A stretch of DNA of 11,074 bases from contig NZ_CALACG010000192.1 of assembly GCF_937890585.1 (NCBI RefSeq), positions 1 through 11,074 on the forward strand, in the 5' to 3' direction. The notes beneath the pieces were generated by a model. That model searched no databases. It was not told where the DNA came from and worked only from the letters and a program-made list of their open reading frames with translations. This stretch comes from an uncultured Campylobacter sp. (GTDB lineage Bacteria; Campylobacterota; Campylobacteria; Campylobacterales; Campylobacteraceae). Every line of letters starts with the position of its first letter. Positions within the stretch are counted from its first letter, which is position 1. This document shows, in pieces, positions 7,134 to 11,074 of this stretch. Both the position numbers and the translations under genes were made by a program.

Positions 7134-7619
7134 ATGAAACAAGGCAAAGTTTGGAAATTTGGCGATAATGTCGACACTGACATCATCATCGCCGCAAGAT
7201 ATTTAAACACTTCAGACGAAAAAGAGCTAGCAAAACACATCATGGAAGACGCCGATCCTAAATTTAGCTCAAAAATAGCAAAAGGTGACATCATCGTAGC
7301 TGGCGAAAATTTTGGTTGCGGTAGCTCAAGAGAGCACGCCCCGTTAGCGCTAAAAGAGGCTGGCATAGCGGCTGTTGTGGCAAAGAGCTTTGCGAGAATT
7401 TTTTATAGAAATAGCTTTAACACAGGGCTTTTGATACTTGAGATCAAAGAAACCGACGAGATAAACGAGGGCGACACGCTAAAGATCGACGTAGATAACG
7501 GCGTCATCGTAGATGAAAGCACAAAAAAAGAGTATAAATTTAACGCTATCCCGCCATTTATGCAAGAGCTTTTAAACGCTGGCGGCCTTATCGAGTACGC
7601 AAAAGCGAAGATGAACTAA
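7134..7619 (+). CDS. leuD: 3-isopropylmalate dehydratase small subunit, short archaeal-type
   Basis: With LeuC, this small subunit converts 2-isopropylmalate to 3-isopropylmalate, step two of leucine synthesis, in the cytoplasm. Motifs are WKFGDNVDTDIIIAARYL (7-24), which holds the usual DNVDTD strand, and FGCGSSREHAP (60-70), the swivelling-domain signature. At 161 residues it belongs to the short LeuD/DmdB-like class (archaeal/clostridial type, no C-terminal extension), not the roughly 200-residue class of E. coli and C. jejuni. It should pair with the matching large-subunit class, and leuC is not adjacent. The homologous family includes homoaconitase and dimethylmalate dehydratase small subunits, but leuB directly after it argues for the leucine pathway. 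The leuB start follows the stop by 9 nt. Confidence 0.93.
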   Translation: MKQGKVWKFGDNVDTDIIIAARYLNTSDEKELAKHIMEDADPKFSSKIAKGDIIVAGENFGCGSSREHAPLALKEAGIAAVVAKSFARIFYRNSFNTGLLILEIKETDEINEGDTLKIDVDNGVIVDESTKKEYKFNAIPPFMQELLNAGGLIEYAKAKMN

Positions 7620-7628
7620 GGAGCGGCG

Positions 7629-8711
7629 ATGAAAAACTATAAAATTTGCGTTATAAAAGGCGATGGTATCGGCCCTGAGATCATCGACGAGGCGATAAAG
7701 GTTTTAGACGTCGTAAGTGCCGAGTTTGGTATCAAATTTGAGTATGACTATAAGCTAATGGGTGGCGCAGCATACGACGTTTTTGGCGAGCCACTGCCAG
7801 ATGAGACGCTAAGCTCGGCACTTAGTAGCGATGCTGTGCTTTTTGGAGCAATCGGCGGCGAGAAATGGGACAGCCTGCCAAGACACCTAAGACCAGAAAG
7901 CGGGCTTTTAAAGATCAGAAAAGAGCTAGAAGCTTATGCAAATTTACGCCCAGCCATCATCTTTGACGAGCTAGTGGATGCTAGCACGCTAAAGCCAGAG
8001 GTTTTAAAGGGCGTTGATTTTGTCGTGGTTCGTGAGCTAACTGGTGGGCTTTATTTTGGACAGCCTAGAGAAAAAGGCGAAGATAGAGCCTTTAACACGA
8101 TGGTCTATACTAAATTTGAGATCGAGCGCATCGCAAAGATCGCCTTTGAGACGGCTATGCTTCGCAAGAAAAAGGTCTGTATGGTCGATAAGGCAAACGT
8201 GCTTGAGACAAGCCAGCTTTGGCGCGAGGTGACTAGCGAGGTGGCAAAGGGCTATCCTGAAGTGGAGCTTAGTTTTATGTATGTCGATAACGCAGCGATG
8301 CAGCTAGTAAGAGCGCCTGCAAATTTTGACGTCATACTTACTGAAAATTTATTTGGCGACATTTTAAGCGACGAAGCGAGCATGGTTTGTGGCTCGATAG
8401 GACTTTTGCCAAGTGCTAGTATGGGCGGTAAAGTGGGAATTTATGAGCCTATCCACGGTTCAGCGCCAGACATCGCAGGGCAGGGCATAGCAAATCCAAT
8501 AGCTACCATTTTAAGCGCAGCGATGATGCTAAGATACGCATTTGGCGAGAGCGAGGCGGCAGACGCGATAGAAAATGCCGTAAAAACAGCACTTGCAAAG
8601 GGATATAGAACAAAAGATATCGCCGCTTTTAACGCAGTTGAAATTTGCTCAACAAGCGAGATAGGCGACGTTATAGCAGGGTTTATCAAAAATGAAAAAC
8701 ACAATCACTGA
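7629..8711 (+). CDS. leuB: 3-isopropylmalate dehydrogenase
   Basis: This 360-residue cytoplasmic enzyme oxidises and decarboxylates 3-isopropylmalate to 2-oxoisocaproate with NAD+. The family signatures are all present: GDGIGPEI (11-18), substrate arginines R97, R107 and R135, catalytic Y143 in [13 protein letters not shown]188 in MVDKANVL, metal-binding D220, D244 and D248 ([12 protein letters not shown] 240-251), and the NAD-binding loop [17 protein letters not shown] (274-290). Arg-rich [10 protein letters not shown] (91-100) favours LeuB over isocitrate or tartrate dehydrogenase. The ribosome binding site AAGGAG (7618-7623) overlaps the leuD stop, 5 nt from the ATG. The 3' end overlaps the next gene by 20 nt. 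Full length and intact. Confidence 0.97.
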   Translation: MKNYKICVIKGDGIGPEIIDEAIKVLDVVSAEFGIKFEYDYKLMGGAAYDVFGEPLPDETLSSALSSDAVLFGAIGGEKWDSLPRHLRPESGLLKIRKELEAYANLRPAIIFDELVDASTLKPEVLKGVDFVVVRELTGGLYFGQPREKGEDRAFNTMVYTKFEIERIAKIAFETAMLRKKKVCMVDKANVLETSQLWREVTSEVAKGYPEVELSFMYVDNAAMQLVRAPANFDVILTENLFGDILSDEASMVCGSIGLLPSASMGGKVGIYEPIHGSAPDIAGQGIANPIATILSAAMMLRYAFGESEAADAIENAVKTALAKGYRTKDIAAFNAVEICSTSEIGDVIAGFIKNEKHNH

Positions 8712-8937
8712 AGCACTGATCTATGAGGCTCAAGGGCTAAAAGACGATGCGCTTGAAATTTACAAGAACATCTTAAAACAAGACCCATCAAACAAGGACG
8801 CCCTTAGCGCGATAAACCGCCTTAGCGGACTTCGCAAAGAGCGCGCGATAAAAAACGAGCAGATGAAAGAGTTTTTCATCAGGATGAAAAGTGACGAAGA
8901 GATAAATGAATTTAAAAGGTGGTTGATAAGATTATGA
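8692..8937 (+). CDS. Small TPR-like protein (Cj0787-like position)
   Basis: This 81-residue cytoplasmic protein is mostly helical. Residues 6-40 ([35 protein letters not shown]) match one tetratricopeptide repeat, with the A/G/A/Y/P spacing typical of the motif, followed by a charged helix and a C-terminal [16 protein letters not shown]. One TPR suggests protein-protein interaction. The ATG at 8692 lies inside the end of leuB (20-nt overlap) with only a weak Shine-Dalgarno, so translation is probably coupled to leuB. Its stop overlaps the next start in ATGA. From memory, a comparable small gene (Cj0787) precedes Cj0788 and cca in C. jejuni; this should be checked. Function unknown. Confidence 0.8.
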   Translation: MKNTITEALIYEAQGLKDDALEIYKNILKQDPSNKDALSAINRLSGLRKERAIKNEQMKEFFIRMKSDEEINEFKRWLIRL

Positions 8938-9359
8938 AGCTTGATGATATCGCTAGGATGGCCATTAGTGAGGTTAGCGCCGAGCTTGAAAAGATAGAGG
9001 CACTGCAAAACAAAAAGCAAGAAGAGCTCGAAAGGGAGAATCTAAAAAAAGAGCTTTTGGCAATAGAAACTGCTGATGAGCATGTGCTTGAAGAGCCAAA
9101 AGTAGAGGCAAGCGTGCTAAGCGTGTCAAGTGTGCAAAGTGAGCCAGAGCCAAAGGTGGCGCAAATTTCGCCAAAGAGCAGGGAGATAAGCGATGAGGAA
9201 ATTTTCTTAGCAAACCTTGCTGAGCGCATCGAGGTGCTTTTTGAAGGGCTTAAACAAACTAGCGAGCAAGACCTTAGCCAAAGGCTCGAGCTAACGACTA
9301 AATTTTTAGAATTTACCCTTGCAAACATCGAAAATAGACTCCAAAATCTCTCAAAATAA
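8934..9359 (+). CDS. CiaD-like (Cj0788-type) coiled-coil protein
   Basis: This 141-residue protein is read from ATG 8934, which overlaps the upstream stop as ATGA. A GTG at 8919 would add five residues but is less likely. The N-terminal helix [20 protein letters not shown] leads into a Lys/Glu-rich coiled coil (about 14-45). A Ser/Val/Glu/Pro linker (46-86) follows, then a compact helical C-terminus (87-140; SDEEIFLANLAERIEVLFEG, LTTKFLEFTLANIENRL). No signal peptide or membrane segment is present. The N-terminal pattern, the C-terminal pattern and the position directly before cca agree with what I recall of C. jejuni Cj0788, described as the secreted invasion effector CiaD. The homology is from memory. 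The effector role is not shown here, and the variable linker may lack the host-interaction motif. Confidence 0.78.
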   Translation: MKLDDIARMAISEVSAELEKIEALQNKKQEELERENLKKELLAIETADEHVLEEPKVEASVLSVSSVQSEPEPKVAQISPKSREISDEEIFLANLAERIEVLFEGLKQTSEQDLSQRLELTTKFLEFTLANIENRLQNLSK

Positions 9360-10485
9360 CAAATTTGAGGCAAAAACTGGGACAGAAATTTACAAAAATA
9401 GCGAGCTAGACTTTTTTAGGTCGCTATTTGCCCCATTTAGCAAGCGTGTCTATCTAGTCGGAGGCTGTGTGAGAGACGCGCTTTTGGGACGAGAAATTTA
9501 TGACTACGACATCGAAGTTTATGATATAAAGCCTGCTAAATTTGACGAGCTGATGGCTAGCATAAAGGCTAGTGGTGTTGGCAAAAGCTACTTCATCTAC
9601 AAATACAAAAACTACGATCTTGGCCTGCCTAGAAGCGAGAGTAAGACCGGAAATTCGCACAAAGACTTTGCCGTAAGCTATATAAATGATCCAAGCCTTG
9701 CAAGTCTTAGACGTGATTTTACGGTAAATGCCATGATGATGAATATCTTTGACGGCGAAATTTTAGACTTTCATGGCGGCAAAAAGGACCTTGCAAACAA
9801 GACGCTAAGGCACATTGATAGTGAGAAATTTAAAGAAGATCCGCTAAGGGTGTTGCGTGGGGTGCAGTTTAGCGCTAGGCTTGATTTTAGCATAGCTGAC
9901 GAGACGCTAGAGCTTATGAAAACGCTTGATCTAGCGCATCTAAGCAAGGATAGGATAAATACCGAGCTCATTAAATTTTTTCGCTCAGAGCATCTTGAAA
10001 AAGGGGCGTTTTATCTTTTTAAGCTTTCACTTTTTGAGCAAATTTTTGGCGTGCAAATTTGCGAGAATGATGAGTTTTTGAGCGAACTTAAGAGTGCTAG
10101 AAATTTCGTGGATGATGAGCGGCTATTTTTATATATGCTTTTTGGTAAATTTGAGCTTGACGCAAAGGAAATTTTAGAGAAAATGCGCCTGCCAAAGAGC
10201 TATTTTTCTATCTTAAAAGAGCCATTTTTTAAAGACATGCCAAGAGACAATGAGCTACTAAAAATTGCTCTAAATATGCCACTAAAATCATGGCTTGGAG
10301 CTTATAATAAAGAGCGCATAGAGCGTGCAAAAGAGCTTGGAGTTTATGAGGCTAAATTTGACGCAAAGGTCGATGTGAGCGAGATCTTGGCGGCTGGCTT
10401 TAAAAATGAGATGATCGCCGCTGAGATAAAACGAAGGCAGTTGCTTGCTATTATAAAGCACCTTGAAACTCTTGCAAAACACTAA
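9319..10485 (+). CDS. cca: CCA-adding enzyme (tRNA nucleotidyltransferase), start uncertain
   Basis: Class II nucleotidyltransferase that adds or repairs the 3' CCA of tRNA. Numbered from TTG 9319: the glycine-rich motif VGGCVRDALLG (47-57), the metal-binding DxD in DYDIEVYD (62-69), LPRSES (103-108), RRDFTVNAM (131-139), the nucleotide-recognition and neck region EDPLRVLRGVQFSARL (173-188), and SKDRINTELIKFF in the body domain. No HD phosphohydrolase domain is seen. There is no in-frame ATG until about 9551, which lies past the catalytic motifs, so the start must be non-ATG. TTG 9319 overlaps the upstream gene by 41 nt and has no good Shine-Dalgarno. A later rare start such as ATT 9388 is possible. 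The function is firm; the first 25-30 residues are not. Confidence 0.92.
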   Translation: MQTSKIDSKISQNNKFEAKTGTEIYKNSELDFFRSLFAPFSKRVYLVGGCVRDALLGREIYDYDIEVYDIKPAKFDELMASIKASGVGKSYFIYKYKNYDLGLPRSESKTGNSHKDFAVSYINDPSLASLRRDFTVNAMMMNIFDGEILDFHGGKKDLANKTLRHIDSEKFKEDPLRVLRGVQFSARLDFSIADETLELMKTLDLAHLSKDRINTELIKFFRSEHLEKGAFYLFKLSLFEQIFGVQICENDEFLSELKSARNFVDDERLFLYMLFGKFELDAKEILEKMRLPKSYFSILKEPFFKDMPRDNELLKIALNMPLKSWLGAYNKERIERAKELGVYEAKFDAKVDVSEILAAGFKNEMIAAEIKRRQLLAIIKHLETLAKH

Positions 10486-10538
10486 ATTTATAGATAAATA
10501 AAATTTAAATTTTAAAACTCTTAAAAGCCCATTTTGGC

Positions 10539-10544
10539 TAGAAT
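10539..10544 (+). promoter_or_regulatory. Probable -10 box (TAGAAT) for trmL
   Basis: TTTTGGCTAGAATAAGG fits GnTAnAAT with a T-rich run just upstream, 40 nt before the trmL ATG, in the 98-nt spacer after cca. It suggests that trmL and the gene after it have their own promoter. Confidence 0.5.
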
Positions 10545-10583
10545 AAGGCAGTTTATAACACTTTTTAAGGCAAAAATAAATTT

Positions 10584-11063
10584 ATGTTTAACATAGTCCT
10601 AGTCCATCCTCAGATACCGCAAAACACCGGAGCTATCGGCAGAATGTGCGTAAATGCAAATTTAAAGCTTCACGTCGTTAAGCCAACCGTGTTTGACCTG
10701 AGCGAAAAGGCTGTTAGACGGGCAGGGCTTGATTATTGGAAAATTTTAGATCCAAAAATTTGGGAGAGCCTAGATGAGTTTTTAGAGGCAAATTTAAGCC
10801 ACAAAGAGCGATTTTTCTTTGCTACGACTAAGACAAATAGGCTTTACTACGACGCTAAATTTGAGCCAGGAGATTTTATATTTTTTGGCGGAGAGAGCAC
10901 GGGACTGCCAAGGGAATTTATGGATATAAATTTTAAAAATGCCATAACGATCCCGATGGGAAAAGAGGGCAGGAGCTTAAATTTAGCCATGAGTGCCGGT
11001 ATCATCGCATATGAGGCGATCAGGCAAAATATAGCTAAATTCGACTTTAGGAGGGAGGTTTGA
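10584..11063 (+). CDS. trmL: tRNA (cytidine/uridine-34-2'-O)-methyltransferase, SPOUT family
   Basis: This 159-residue cytoplasmic enzyme of the SPOUT class methylates the 2'-O of the wobble base (position 34) in tRNA-Leu isoacceptors, using SAM. The three family motifs are present: IPQNTGAIGR (11-20), FGGESTGLPRE (101-111) and the trefoil-knot SAM loop IPMGKEGRSLNLAMSAGIIAYE (123-144). The length equals the typical TrmL, without the N-terminal extension of TrmH. The ATG at 10584 is the first start after an in-frame stop at 10566. AAGG at 10567-10570 is 13 nt away, an unusually long spacing. The stop overlaps a possible TTG start of the next gene. With cca upstream it forms a small tRNA-maturation neighbourhood. 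Confidence 0.94.
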   Translation: MFNIVLVHPQIPQNTGAIGRMCVNANLKLHVVKPTVFDLSEKAVRRAGLDYWKILDPKIWESLDEFLEANLSHKERFFFATTKTNRLYYDAKFEPGDFIFFGGESTGLPREFMDINFKNAITIPMGKEGRSLNLAMSAGIIAYEAIRQNIAKFDFRREV

Positions 11064-11074
11064 GAGCGCTTTTT
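11060..11074 (+). CDS. Probable start of the next gene, cut by the window edge
   Basis: TTG at 11060 overlaps the trmL stop as TTGA, the same arrangement as azlC/azlD, and is preceded by a strong AGGAGG (11049-11054) with 5-nt spacing. Only five codons (start, R, A, L, F) are visible, so the product cannot be named; the hydrophobic beginning would fit an exported or membrane protein. Confidence 0.4.

Noticed and set aside
8912..9373. Long antisense open frame of 153 codons opposite the CiaD-like gene
   Set aside because: It is Ser/Phe-rich low-complexity output from reading the Glu/Lys/Ala-rich gene backwards, with no ribosome binding site or family resemblance.

Overview
The window looks like chromosomal DNA from a Campylobacter species, most likely of the concisus/curvus/showae/rectus group. 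The grounds are the AT-rich spacers full of TAAATTT, the Campylobacter-style -10 boxes (GnTAnAAT) without a clear -35, AAGGA/AAGGAG ribosome binding sites, frequent TTG starts, and a gene trio that I recall as Cj0787-Cj0788-cca in C. jejuni. The species call is an inference. Every supported gene lies on the + strand. I see no transposase, integrase, tRNA, rRNA or CRISPR array.

Layout: (1) 1-821 holds the 3' part of an exported UlaG-like metallo-beta-lactamase-fold hydrolase whose start lies outside the window. (2) 915-1909 is an azlC-azlD pair for branched-chain amino acid export; both genes start with TTG and they overlap by 4 nt. (3) 1995-3041 is a periplasmic type II asparaginase with its own promoter, followed by two hairpins, one of them terminator-like. 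(4) 3149-3640 is a DUF1877/YfbM-type protein. (5) 3641-3906 is a non-coding spacer with nine TAAATTT elements, most of them about 31 bp apart. (6) 3907-4506 is a LysE/RhtB exporter. (7) 4580-5850 is a two-gene unit: a DsrE-family protein with a Cys cluster, then a DUF4299-type protein. (8) 6001-6855 is a secreted YD-repeat-like protein of unknown function with foreign-looking arginine codon use. (9) 7134 to about 10485 is a tightly packed run: leuD (short, archaeal-type), leuB, a small TPR-like protein, a CiaD-like coiled-coil protein and the CCA-adding enzyme. The spacings are +9, -20, -4 and about -41 nt. (10) 10584-11063 is trmL, and another gene probably begins with TTG at 11060.

How the genes fit together: amino-acid handling recurs. 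It includes leucine biosynthesis (leuD, leuB), branched-chain export (azlCD), a LysE-type exporter, and asparagine deamidation in the periplasm, a nutrient route known in Campylobacter. The other theme is tRNA maturation (cca, trmL). The large isopropylmalate dehydratase subunit leuC and also leuA are not here and must be encoded elsewhere.

Most of the window is ordinary conserved chromosome. I found no convincing new multi-gene system. The points most worth a second look are the periodic TAAATTT spacer, the CiaD-like gene embedded between leucine and tRNA genes, the codon-atypical secreted protein with three phased TTTAAGC heptamers upstream of its promoter, and the start of cca.
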